A stretch of 11,699 nucleotides of DNA, taken from NCBI GenBank assembly GCA_964451885.1, contig CAYVJW010000048.1, positions 1 through 11,699 of the forward strand. The letters run 5' to 3'. This document shows, piece after piece, positions 1-6,076 of this stretch (position 1 is its first letter; every line of letters starts with the position of its first letter). The notes below the pieces were generated by a model. That model ran no database searches. It saw only the letters and a list, made by a program, of their open reading frames with translations, and had not been told where the DNA came from. The stretch comes from CAYVJW01 sp964451885 (lineage in GTDB: Bacteria > Patescibacteriota > Gracilibacteria > UBA4473). The translations under genes and the position numbers were made by a program.

Positions 1-355
1 CACAAAAACCTGTCAAATCTTTTTTGGACTTTTTTTGTACTGGATAGTTACCTTTCACCAAATAATCATCCGCCCCTAGATCAAGCCCCCGAATCTTATC
101 CTCTACCATTCCGCGAGCTGAAATCACCAATATCGGCGTATTAATCCCCAAAGCCCGAAGCCCAGAAATAATTTCAAAACCGTTCTTCCCCGGTAGCATT
201 ATATCCAGCAAAATTATGTCATACGCCCTCGATTTTGCTTTTTGAAACCCTTCATCCCCATCTAATGCCTTATCAACTATGAATTTTTCCGAAGAAAGGC
301 TTTTGGAAAGCATTTCTACAATTGAAGGATGGTCGTCAATTACAAGTGCTTTCAT
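1..355 (-). CDS. Response regulator, receiver domain (partial, runs off left edge)
   Basis: Reading leftward from an ATG at 355-353 gives 118 codons with no stop before the window edge. The N-terminus MKALVIDDHPS is a typical receiver start, with the acidic pair D7-D8. The phosphoacceptor is D51 in IILLDIMLPGKNG, the switch Ser is S79 in LVISA, and the conserved Lys is K101 in GADDYLVKG. This pattern matches OmpR-type receivers, so a DNA-binding domain would be expected further left. Oddity: the residue after K101 is Gly instead of the near-invariant Pro, and the following residues (NYPVQKKSKKDL) do not look like the usual helix-5 sequence, so the gene may diverge, be frameshifted or be broken here. 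There is no Shine-Dalgarno sequence before the start (CTAAATTTCTCTTCC precedes the ATG). It is divergent from the signalling operon and might regulate it, but this is inference. Confidence 0.85.
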   Translation of the reverse strand, partial: MKALVIDDHPSIVEMLSKSLSSEKFIVDKALDGDEGFQKAKSRAYDIILLDIMLPGKNGFEIISGLRALGINTPILVISARGMVEDKIRGLDLGADDYLVKGNYPVQKKSKKDLTGFC

Positions 356-586
356 GGAAGAGAAATTTAGAATATAAAATTTAAAATCATATATCTTGCC
401 TCTCGAACCTCATGTCTGTCGAAATTTTCTAGATAACTTAAGACTACATTAGAAAGAGAAAAATGAATTTCTGTCGATTTTTTTTACTAATTTAGTATTA
501 GCACATTAATATTCGTTTGTCAAAAAGAAAGATTCATCTAAATTTAATGTTTTTCAGATTAATTATCGAAAATTAAACACAAAAAA

Positions 587-619
587 CTTAACATTTACTT
601 AATGTCAAGTTATGTAAAC
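587..619. promoter_or_regulatory. Three 11-bp-phased direct repeats, possible OmpR/PhoB-class operator
   Basis: Three consecutive 11-nt units are seen: CTTAACATTTA (587-597), CTTAATGTCAA (598-608) and GTTATGTAAAC (609-619), sharing a TTAanr-like core at 588, 599 and 610. OmpR/PhoB-family regulators bind head-to-tail repeats with about 11-bp spacing, and the Bacillus PhoP box (TTAACA-like repeats) has similar form. Two candidate regulators are in the window: the truncated one at 1-355 and the full OmpR-family protein at 8166-8837. The first two units also form an imperfect inverted repeat (TTAACATT / AATGTCAA). Confidence 0.45.
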
Positions 620-687
620 CATTCATATCTTCTTTGTAAATTAATTTTAAAAGCCCTCGCTTCGGGAATTAATAATGAAGAAGAGGT

Positions 688-719
688 ACTTGCTTTTTTT
701 TAAAAAAATATCAGCAAGT
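688..719. repeat. Inverted repeat ACTTGC / GCAAGT enclosing a T8A7 block
   Basis: ACTTGC at 688-693 is exactly complementary to GCAAGT at 714-719. Between them, eight T (694-701) followed by seven A (702-708) are themselves self-complementary, with an extra TATCA on the 3' side. The RNA could fold as two stacked stems with an asymmetric bulge. It lies 75 nt upstream of the first kinase start and could be a leader structure, a bent-DNA site or neither. Confidence 0.35.
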
Positions 720-726
720 CAGCTCT

Positions 727-756
727 TTGACATCTCGGCTATAAACAAGAAATAAG
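727..756 (+). promoter_or_regulatory. Candidate sigma70-type promoter for the signalling operon
   Basis: TTGACA at 727-732 matches the -35 consensus exactly. An 18-bp spacer leads to AATAAG (751-756), which is only 4/6 against the -10 consensus. Transcription would then start near 763, leaving a leader of about 30 nt. The weak -10 makes this uncertain; a promoter nearer to the phased repeats is the main alternative. Confidence 0.3.
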
Positions 757-794
757 TTCATTTTTATACACAACAACCAAAGAAAGGCAACCAA

Positions 795-1652
795 ATGCAC
801 AGCTCTCCCCACCAACCACAAAACAATGGAACAATTTCTATGCAATCTCAAAAACCGAAAGATCCAGTATGCGCGAAAAAAAAGTGCCTTCAACACGCCC
901 TCCTCTCCGCAAAAGAAACCGCGGAATCTGCTAATCAAGCCAAATCTGAATTCCTGGCCAACATGTCCCATGAACTGAGAACCCCAATGCACGGGATTTT
1001 AAGTTACGCAGATATGGGGGCGAGAAAAGTAGAAGCCGATTCAAACCTGTTTCATTATTTTTCTATGATCCAAGGGTGCGGCAACCGGCTTCTCGGACTT
1101 CTAAATGATTTACTGGATCTGGCTAAACTGGAAGCGGGACGAATGAACTTCAATTTCCAGAAAAACGATTTACTGGAAGTAGTTCGGACCGGAATCGAGG
1201 AGATGGCGGAACTTATGCAGGCGCGTAAGATTAAATGTGTAATATCCTCTTCGGAAGATATCAATACAGAAGCCTGCTTTGATGAAAGCAAAATGTTGCA
1301 GGTAGTACGCAACATTCTTTCCAATGCCACAAAGTTCTCTCCGAGCGATAAGCAGATTTGGATATCTCTCACAGAAACAACACTTATTGAGAATAGGAAG
1401 ACGCTTTCTTTTTCTGTCCGTGACGAAGGTCTCGGCATTCCAAATGCCGAACTGGACAGTGTATTTGACAAATTCGTTCAATCCTCAAAAACTCGTACCG
1501 ATGCTGGAGGAACCGGCCTAGGACTACCAATATGCCGACAAATCATGGAGGCACACAACGGAAAAATCACAGCCTTAAACCATTCTGACGGCGGAGCTAT
1601 CTTCACCGTCCTTCTACCACGGGAACAGACAAAAAAGAAAACGGAAGAATGA
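795..1652 (+). CDS. Soluble histidine kinase without sensor domain
   Basis: This 285-aa cytoplasmic protein has a short Gln/Lys-rich N-terminus, a coiled-coil-like linker (about residues 35-52), a HisKA dimerisation domain with H-box NMSHELRTP (phospho-acceptor His59) and a HATPase_c domain: N-box NILSNATKF (Asn177), G1 DEGLGIP (210-216), G2 GGTGLGLP (238-244). No membrane segment, PAS or GAF domain precedes the kinase core, so any signal must come from a partner or the N-terminus. That N-terminus holds a Cys pair, C26 and C31. AGAAAGG at 781-787, 7 nt before the ATG, supports the start. Its linker through H-box closely resembles that of the 863-aa kinase downstream, including an identical 18-nt stretch (939-956 and 3616-3633). 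It is the first gene of the operon. The kinase assignment is firm; the partner is unknown. Confidence 0.93.
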   Translation: MHSSPHQPQNNGTISMQSQKPKDPVCAKKKCLQHALLSAKETAESANQAKSEFLANMSHELRTPMHGILSYADMGARKVEADSNLFHYFSMIQGCGNRLLGLLNDLLDLAKLEAGRMNFNFQKNDLLEVVRTGIEEMAELMQARKIKCVISSSEDINTEACFDESKMLQVVRNILSNATKFSPSDKQIWISLTETTLIENRKTLSFSVRDEGLGIPNAELDSVFDKFVQSSKTRTDAGGTGLGLPICRQIMEAHNGKITALNHSDGGAIFTVLLPREQTKKKTEE

Positions 1653-1783
1653 AACAAACTCACTGGCCAGAAAGAAAGGCACTTCATCTTTACAATGAAG
1701 ACAATACGTCACACCGGATTCGGATCACAGAAGTACACGCGCGTTATCTGCGCGCCGAAACAATCGAAGGAGCAAGCAAGTGA
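1649..1783 (+). CDS. Small 44-aa unknown protein, coupled to both neighbours
   Basis: An ATG at 1649-1651 overlaps the stop of the upstream kinase (ATGA). The frame stays open for 44 codons and ends at TGA 1781-1783, which overlaps the GTG start of the next kinase (GTGA). Such 4-nt overlaps at both ends are the usual sign of translational coupling and make chance unlikely. The protein starts MKQTHWPERKALHLYNED and ends YLRAETIEGASK. It is highly charged and rich in Arg, His and Glu, with no membrane segment, no signal peptide and no Cys. I do not recognise a family. No separate Shine-Dalgarno at normal spacing is seen, in keeping with coupling. Lying between two kinases it could be a small regulator or connector, but nothing in the sequence proves that, and a merely permissive spacer is possible. 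Confidence 0.6.
   Translation: MKQTHWPERKALHLYNEDNTSHRIRITEVHARYLRAETIEGASK
1767..1772 (+). promoter_or_regulatory. Shine-Dalgarno fixing the GTG start of the CHASE-PAS kinase
   Basis: AAGGAG lies 7 nt upstream of GTG at 1780-1782. There is no in-frame ATG nearby that would give a complete first membrane segment, so this site decides the start. It sits within the last codons of the 44-aa gene. Confidence 0.8.
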
Positions 1784-4371
1784 ACAAAATCACGAAATCG
1801 GCTTGGATTTCCCCGCCCATTATCCTTACCGTCATAATCGGAATTATACTTTCGATAACAGCCTCTTTCACCACCTACAATCTGGAGCACAAACGAATTC
1901 TTGCTGAATTTCGACAACTGGCAATTGATCGTGCCGCAATGCTGGATCAGGAAAACAGAGCTGTCAACCTTGAAGTTCTTGAAGGAATTCGTGGTTTGTT
2001 TCGCTCTTCGGAAGAAGTCACTCGTGCGGAATTTCGAATCTTTGTCACAGAAACGATTGTTCGTCATCCGACGATTCAAGCTCTCGAATGGATTCCACAT
2101 ATTCCTGCTCCCAAACGAGGTAGTTACGAATCAGCCGCTCGCATCGATGGACTTACCGATTTTCAAATTCGGGAAAAGCGTGATGGACAAATGATAACAG
2201 CTGCTAATCGAGAAGAGTATTTCCCGGTTTATTTTGTCGAACCATTGGCGGGCAATATGAAAGCAGTCGGTTTCGATCTCGCATCAAATCCTACTCGTTT
2301 GACCGCCCTGATTGAAGCTCGTGATTCAGAAAAACCGGTCGCAACTGCGCGTATCACTCTCGTTCAGGAAACTGCTAAACAAGCTGGTTTCCTTGTCTTT
2401 TTGCCAATTTATCACGGTGAACCGAAGACAATGGCAGAACGACAGGAAAGTTTATTTGGTTTCGCTCTCGGTGTATTCCGAATTGGAGATATGGTTGAGC
2501 GCTCGATCGGAAAGATAGAAATGAAAGTTTATCTTTCTGACATCACTGATCCAATAAGGCCTGAATTGCTTTATCCGTCCGAACGCCAGGACAATCCTGA
2601 TACTTTCGAAATCTCCCATAACTATAGATTGGAAGTAGGCGGGCGAACTTGGGAGCTTGAATTTTTTCCAACTTCCGCTTATCTCGAAGCACATTACGAG
2701 ATAGGAAAAACTTGGCTTGTTCTCGTGATCGGTTTAATTTTCACAGTTTTGATCATGCTTCGTTTCAAAACTGCTACTGAACGACAAGCCGTTATCGAAG
2801 CAGAGGTGATCAAGCGTACTGCCGAACTTTCTGCCAGCGAGAAGCAAACGAAAACGATCCTCGATACGGCTGTTCACGGAATGGTTATGATCGATCAAAA
2901 CGGCATCGTCCAAAGCTTCAATCCTGCGGCCCAAAAAGTTTTTGGTTACGGGAATGAAGAGGCTATCGGACAAAATATCAGAATGCTTATGCCAGAGCCT
3001 TTTGCTACAGCACATGACGGTTATATCCAACATCACCTCCGAACCGGAAAGCAGAAAATCATCGGGCATGGTCGGGAGGTCATCGGACTTCGTAAAAACG
3101 GTGAGCAGTTCCCAATGTGGCTTTCTGTTGGGGTTTCGGAAAATGACGAACTGAAGCTTTTCGTCGGCTCAATCGTTGACATAACCGAGCGAAAACGCGC
3201 AGAAACGGAAATTCGCAAACTTTCGCTTGCTCTTGAACAAAGTCCAAACTTGGCTATTATCACCGATCTTGCGGGGAATATCACCTATGTCAATTCGGCC
3301 TTTACCGCCGTGACGGGATACACTCGCGAAGAAGTGATCAGCCAAAATCCTCGAATCCTCAAATCGGCAGAAACAGATCCCGCGACTCATCGTAAACTTT
3401 GGAAAACGATCATTGTCGGTGAAGTATGGAGAGGAGAGATTCAAAATCAGAGGAAAAACGGAAACGCTTACTGGGCATCCGTCTCTATCTCTCCGTTGAA
3501 AAATGAAGACGGAGAAATTACCCACTTCATCAGTCTACAGGAGGATATCACGATCCGCAAGGAAGCAGAAGCAGCACTTATTACCGCCAAGGAAACCGCC
3601 GAAGCAGCCAATGTCGCCAAATCTGAATTCCTGAACGTGATGAGTCATGAACTGCGAACGCCACTCACGGTGATCCTCGGCTACACGCCGGTTTTATCCA
3701 AGATTGACAATTTCCCGGCTGCCAAAAAACTGCGAGCCGAGCTGGGAAAAGAACCTCTCGATCTCAAAACGATTTCCAAACTGCTTGATCAGTTACTTCG
3801 GACTTTTGCATCACTCGGAGGGAAGATGGATGGATCAGGTCGACACCTACTGACACTCATCAACGATCTGCTTGACCTCTCAAAGATCGAAGCAGGTAAA
3901 ATGGAGTTGCAGCGAACTTCGTTGGCGACAGGGACGATCATCGAATCTGTTTGTCATGACTTTAGTGTAAAGGTCAAAGAAAAAGGCATAACCCTGACTT
4001 GCCAGACAGATGGAAAAGTGGTTTTTGTGGACGAAATCCGACTGAGACAAATCCTGATCAATCTTGTCGGCAATGCAATCAAATTTACCAACGAGGGAGA
4101 GATCAGGGTTTCCGCCGAAAAGATCGATAACCACGTCGTATTTCGGATTAGAGACTCAGGGTGTGGCATTCCTCCGGATAAACTGAACGCGGTCTTCGAT
4201 CGCTTCCGGCAAGTCGACAGCTCCTCGACTCGAGCCGCTGGCGGCACGGGGCTTGGACTGGCTATCACGAAAAAACTCGTTGAGCTTCACGGCGGAAATA
4301 TCTCCGTAGAAAGCGAAATGGACAAGGGCTCGACTTTTAGCTTTACGATCCCGGATAGTCAGATTTCATAA
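1780..4371 (+). CDS. Membrane CHASE-PAS-PAS histidine kinase with FixL-like heme PAS
   Basis: This 863-aa sensor kinase starts at GTG. In order: membrane segment (about 14-34), extracytoplasmic CHASE domain (about 70-290; landmarks IQALEWIPHI, FPVYFVEPL, GFDLASNP), second membrane segment (311-328), coiled-coil linker, PAS1 (about 354-470), PAS2 (about 479-592), HisKA with H-box MSHELRTP (His623), and HATPase_c with N-box Asn765, G1 DSGCGIP (792-798) and G2 GGTGLGLA (821-828). PAS1 resembles the FixL oxygen-sensor domain: MPEPFATAHDGYI places His412 where FixL has its heme-ligand His, and IIGHGREV places Arg432 where FixL has its O2-contacting Arg, with the same spacing (20 residues). CHASE domains sense small extracellular ligands, so the kinase may integrate two inputs. 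The HisKA region has about 20 extra residues between its two helices (about 640-680). The kinase call is firm; heme binding is inferred. Confidence 0.93.
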   Translation: MNKITKSAWISPPIILTVIIGIILSITASFTTYNLEHKRILAEFRQLAIDRAAMLDQENRAVNLEVLEGIRGLFRSSEEVTRAEFRIFVTETIVRHPTIQALEWIPHIPAPKRGSYESAARIDGLTDFQIREKRDGQMITAANREEYFPVYFVEPLAGNMKAVGFDLASNPTRLTALIEARDSEKPVATARITLVQETAKQAGFLVFLPIYHGEPKTMAERQESLFGFALGVFRIGDMVERSIGKIEMKVYLSDITDPIRPELLYPSERQDNPDTFEISHNYRLEVGGRTWELEFFPTSAYLEAHYEIGKTWLVLVIGLIFTVLIMLRFKTATERQAVIEAEVIKRTAELSASEKQTKTILDTAVHGMVMIDQNGIVQSFNPAAQKVFGYGNEEAIGQNIRMLMPEPFATAHDGYIQHHLRTGKQKIIGHGREVIGLRKNGEQFPMWLSVGVSENDELKLFVGSIVDITERKRAETEIRKLSLALEQSPNLAIITDLAGNITYVNSAFTAVTGYTREEVISQNPRILKSAETDPATHRKLWKTIIVGEVWRGEIQNQRKNGNAYWASVSISPLKNEDGEITHFISLQEDITIRKEAEAALITAKETAEAANVAKSEFLNVMSHELRTPLTVILGYTPVLSKIDNFPAAKKLRAELGKEPLDLKTISKLLDQLLRTFASLGGKMDGSGRHLLTLINDLLDLSKIEAGKMELQRTSLATGTIIESVCHDFSVKVKEKGITLTCQTDGKVVFVDEIRLRQILINLVGNAIKFTNEGEIRVSAEKIDNHVVFRIRDSGCGIPPDKLNAVFDRFRQVDSSSTRAAGGTGLGLAITKKLVELHGGNISVESEMDKGSTFSFTIPDSQIS

Positions 4372-4403
4372 AAATTCACCAACAAGGAAGAGGAATAAAT
4401 AAA

Positions 4404-4763
4404 ATGGCAAAGATACTACTCGTCGAAGACGACACAAGCATCCGTGAGATGCTAAGCATGCGTCTCATGCTTCACGACCATGAAGTTCATGAAGCGGAGA
4501 ATGGAAAAGTCGGCGTCGAAAAAGCACTTGCTGAAAAATTCGATCTTGTGCTCACTGACATGCACATGCCGGTGATGGACGGTCACGAGGCGGTCCAGAC
4601 TTTGCGAAAGCAAGGTTATCCCGGTCTCATCGTTGCTGTTACCGCAAGTGCAATGACAACTAATGTAAGTCAAGCCAAAGAAGACGGCTGTGATGCTGTC
4701 ATCACGAAACCTATCAGCGGGAATTTTGAATCGCTCGTTGAGCAAATTCTGGAAGGAGAGTAA
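4404..4763 (+). CDS. CheY-like single-domain response regulator
   Basis: This 119-aa protein is a receiver only. It has acidic pocket residues E8-D9-D10 (LLVEDD), phospho-acceptor D52 in LVLTDMHMPVMDG, switch T80 in VAVTASA and conserved K102 in ITKPI. There is no output domain, so it probably acts by protein contact or as a phosphate carrier between kinases, like CheY or Spo0F. It starts 32 nt after the CHASE kinase and ends 2 nt before the receiver-kinase, and GGAAGAGGA at 4386-4394 precedes the ATG. Position suggests it takes phosphate from the 863-aa kinase and passes it within the cluster. No Hpt protein is visible to complete a classical His-Asp-His-Asp relay, so the next acceptor is not clear. 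Confidence 0.93.
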   Translation: MAKILLVEDDTSIREMLSMRLMLHDHEVHEAENGKVGVEKALAEKFDLVLTDMHMPVMDGHEAVQTLRKQGYPGLIVAVTASAMTTNVSQAKEDGCDAVITKPISGNFESLVEQILEGE

Positions 4764-4765
4764 AA

Positions 4766-5890
4766 ATGACAAGGATTCTGATCATCGATGACACCTCTGA
4801 AATACGTGAAGTAATTCGTTTGCTTCTGGAAACGGAAGGTTATGAAATATCCGAAGCTGCAAGCGGCAAAGAGGGCTTAGAGATATCTGAAAAATTCCGT
4901 CCAAACCTGATCCTTCTGGATCACCATATGCCAAATATGTCTGGCATCACAATGCTCAGAATGTACCGAAAACAAGAACGCCGGATTCCAGTAATCATAC
5001 TGACGGCAGACATGAGTCAAAGTCTGGCAGTCCAAGCCTTTCGGGATGGAGCGGACGATTTTTTACAAAAACCGTTTGATCCGGATTTCTTGAAAATCGT
5101 TGTTCACCGAACCATCGAAGCCAGAGAAAATCGGCGCAGACTGTGTGAATCCGAAACCGCCAGAAAAGCCGCCGAAAAAGCCAATCAAATGAAATCGAAG
5201 TTCCTCTCAAACATGCAACACGAAACTGCTACGCCAATACATCATATTTTGAGTTATGTCGGCCTGGCTAAAAGAGGGATTGCGAAAGGAAAACCTCAGG
5301 AAAAAATCCTTGAGGATCTTTCTAACGCAGAAGAAGACGGTAAGCGCTTAATGACTTATATCCGCCGTATTTCCGAGCTTTCCAAACTAGAATCCGGAGA
5401 TGACAATATCGTTTGCAAAGACGAATCACTCAAGCGCATAGTTTCTTTGACTACTTCAACTCTTACTCCAAAAGCCAAAGCAAAAAACATCCAGATCGAC
5501 ACCAAAATCCCAGAAAAACTAATCGTCCAAATGGATACTTCACGGATCGGACAGACTCTTACAGAACTGCTAGATAATGCCATTCAATTTTCTCCGGAAA
5601 ATTCCACCGTGCATGTCACGGTGAAAATGAAGGATGAAATGGTTTGCATATCTGTCGTTGACGCCGGAGTAGGAGTTCCAAAGAATGAAACTGAATCTAT
5701 ATTCCATCCCTTTACCCAATCATCCCGAACTGATGACGGTTCTGGAGGAACGGGACTTGGACTGGCGATCGCAAAACGTATCATTCTCAATCATGGCGGT
5801 AAAATTCGAGTAGAGAATCGAACAGAAGGAGGAAGTATTTTCACCTTCACTCTACCTATTGTTCAAAACAATCAAAAGAAGGAGGATTAA
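4766..5890 (+). CDS. Receiver-histidine kinase fusion with variant H-box
   Basis: This 374-aa soluble protein has an N-terminal receiver (D52 in LILLDHHMPNMSG, T80, K102 in LQKPF), a coiled-coil linker (about 112-145), a HisKA-like domain and a HATPase_c domain: N-box ELLDNAIQF (Asn271), G1 DAGVGVP (299-305), G2 GGTGLGLA (327-334). The H-box reads NMQHETATP rather than NMSHELRTP. His152 and the next Glu are kept, but the Leu-Arg pair is replaced by Thr-Ala, so autokinase, phosphotransfer or phosphatase activity may differ. With the receiver first, phosphorylation at D52 may control the kinase instead of being its output. GGAAGGAGAG (4751-4760), lying in the end of the CheY-like gene, is the Shine-Dalgarno. 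The C-terminal half resembles the 285-aa kinase (both have HxILSY after the H-box and a QSS before the G2 box), suggesting common origin. Confidence 0.92.
   Translation: MTRILIIDDTSEIREVIRLLLETEGYEISEAASGKEGLEISEKFRPNLILLDHHMPNMSGITMLRMYRKQERRIPVIILTADMSQSLAVQAFRDGADDFLQKPFDPDFLKIVVHRTIEARENRRRLCESETARKAAEKANQMKSKFLSNMQHETATPIHHILSYVGLAKRGIAKGKPQEKILEDLSNAEEDGKRLMTYIRRISELSKLESGDDNIVCKDESLKRIVSLTTSTLTPKAKAKNIQIDTKIPEKLIVQMDTSRIGQTLTELLDNAIQFSPENSTVHVTVKMKDEMVCISVVDAGVGVPKNETESIFHPFTQSSRTDDGSGGTGLGLAIAKRIILNHGGKIRVENRTEGGSIFTFTLPIVQNNQKKED
5878..5884 (+). promoter_or_regulatory. Shine-Dalgarno of the rubredoxin gene
   Basis: AAGGAGG, the best match to the anti-SD in the window, lies in the last codons of the receiver-kinase, 9 nt before the rubredoxin ATG at 5894. 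It suggests high rubredoxin output relative to the signalling proteins. Confidence 0.75.
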
Positions 5891-5893
5891 TCA

Positions 5894-6058
5894 ATGGAAA
5901 AAATGCACTGTTCCTATCCTGACTGCAGATATGAATATGACTCGGCCAAAGGCGATCCGGAAAAAGGAATCGAGCCTGGTACATCATTCGATGATCTGCC
6001 TGACGACTGGACTTGTCCACATTGTGGAGCTAGCAAAATCTTCTTTTATGCAGCATAG
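5894..6058 (+). CDS. Rubredoxin with CX4C first metal site
   Basis: This 54-aa protein is a small iron electron carrier, Fe(Cys)4. The body is textbook rubredoxin: EYDSAKGDPEKGIEPGTSF, then DDLPDDWTCPHCGASK. The second metal site is C41-P-H-C44 (CX2C). The first site is unusual: HCSYPDCRY gives C6-X4-C11 instead of the usual CX2CG. I recall a CX4C rubredoxin from Desulfovibrio, so the spacing is rare but probably still metal-binding. Length fits the family. It lies 3 nt after the receiver-kinase and 18 nt before the HD-GYP gene, within a pure signalling operon, whereas rubredoxins normally sit beside rubrerythrin, flavodiiron proteins, superoxide reductase or alkane hydroxylase genes. A role as redox sensor or electron partner for a kinase is possible but unproven. 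A longer overlapping reading frame here is only its shadow. Confidence 0.93.
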   Translation: MEKMHCSYPDCRYEYDSAKGDPEKGIEPGTSFDDLPDDWTCPHCGASKIFFYAA

Positions 6059-6076
6059 TGAGAGGATCCAATAAAA

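Larger units (their letters stand above)
356..794. other. 439-bp divergent intergenic region
   Basis: This AT-rich region separates the minus-strand regulator from the plus-strand signalling operon. It holds three 11-bp-phased direct repeats (587-619), a short palindrome CTAAT-n5-ATTAG (487-501), an 8-nt direct repeat TCTGTCGA (415-422 and 470-477), a T8A7 block inside an inverted repeat (688-719) and a candidate TTGACA -35 box at 727-732. A minus-strand GATAAT (567 to 562) lies 20 bp beyond the phased repeats and could be the -10 of the divergent regulator. A 26-codon ATG reading frame (675-755) exists but has little support as a gene. Confidence 0.8.

Noticed and set aside
415..477. Repeated TCTGTCGA (415-422 and 470-477) as a regulator site
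   Set aside because: Two 8-nt copies 55 bp apart with no phased spacing and differing flanks are weak evidence in AT-rich DNA.
675..755. A 26-codon ORF as a real leader peptide gene
   Set aside because: It has only a weak GGGA upstream, no known motif, and contains a T8A7 block that could arise by chance in AT-rich DNA. It was kept only as part of a structural observation.
711..992. A 93-codon minus-strand frame over the start of the first kinase
   Set aside because: It overlaps the H-box-coding region of the kinase on the other strand and has no recognisable domain.
5859..6074. A 71-codon plus-strand frame over the rubredoxin gene
   Set aside because: The other frame encodes an unmistakable rubredoxin with a strong SD, so this one is a shadow.
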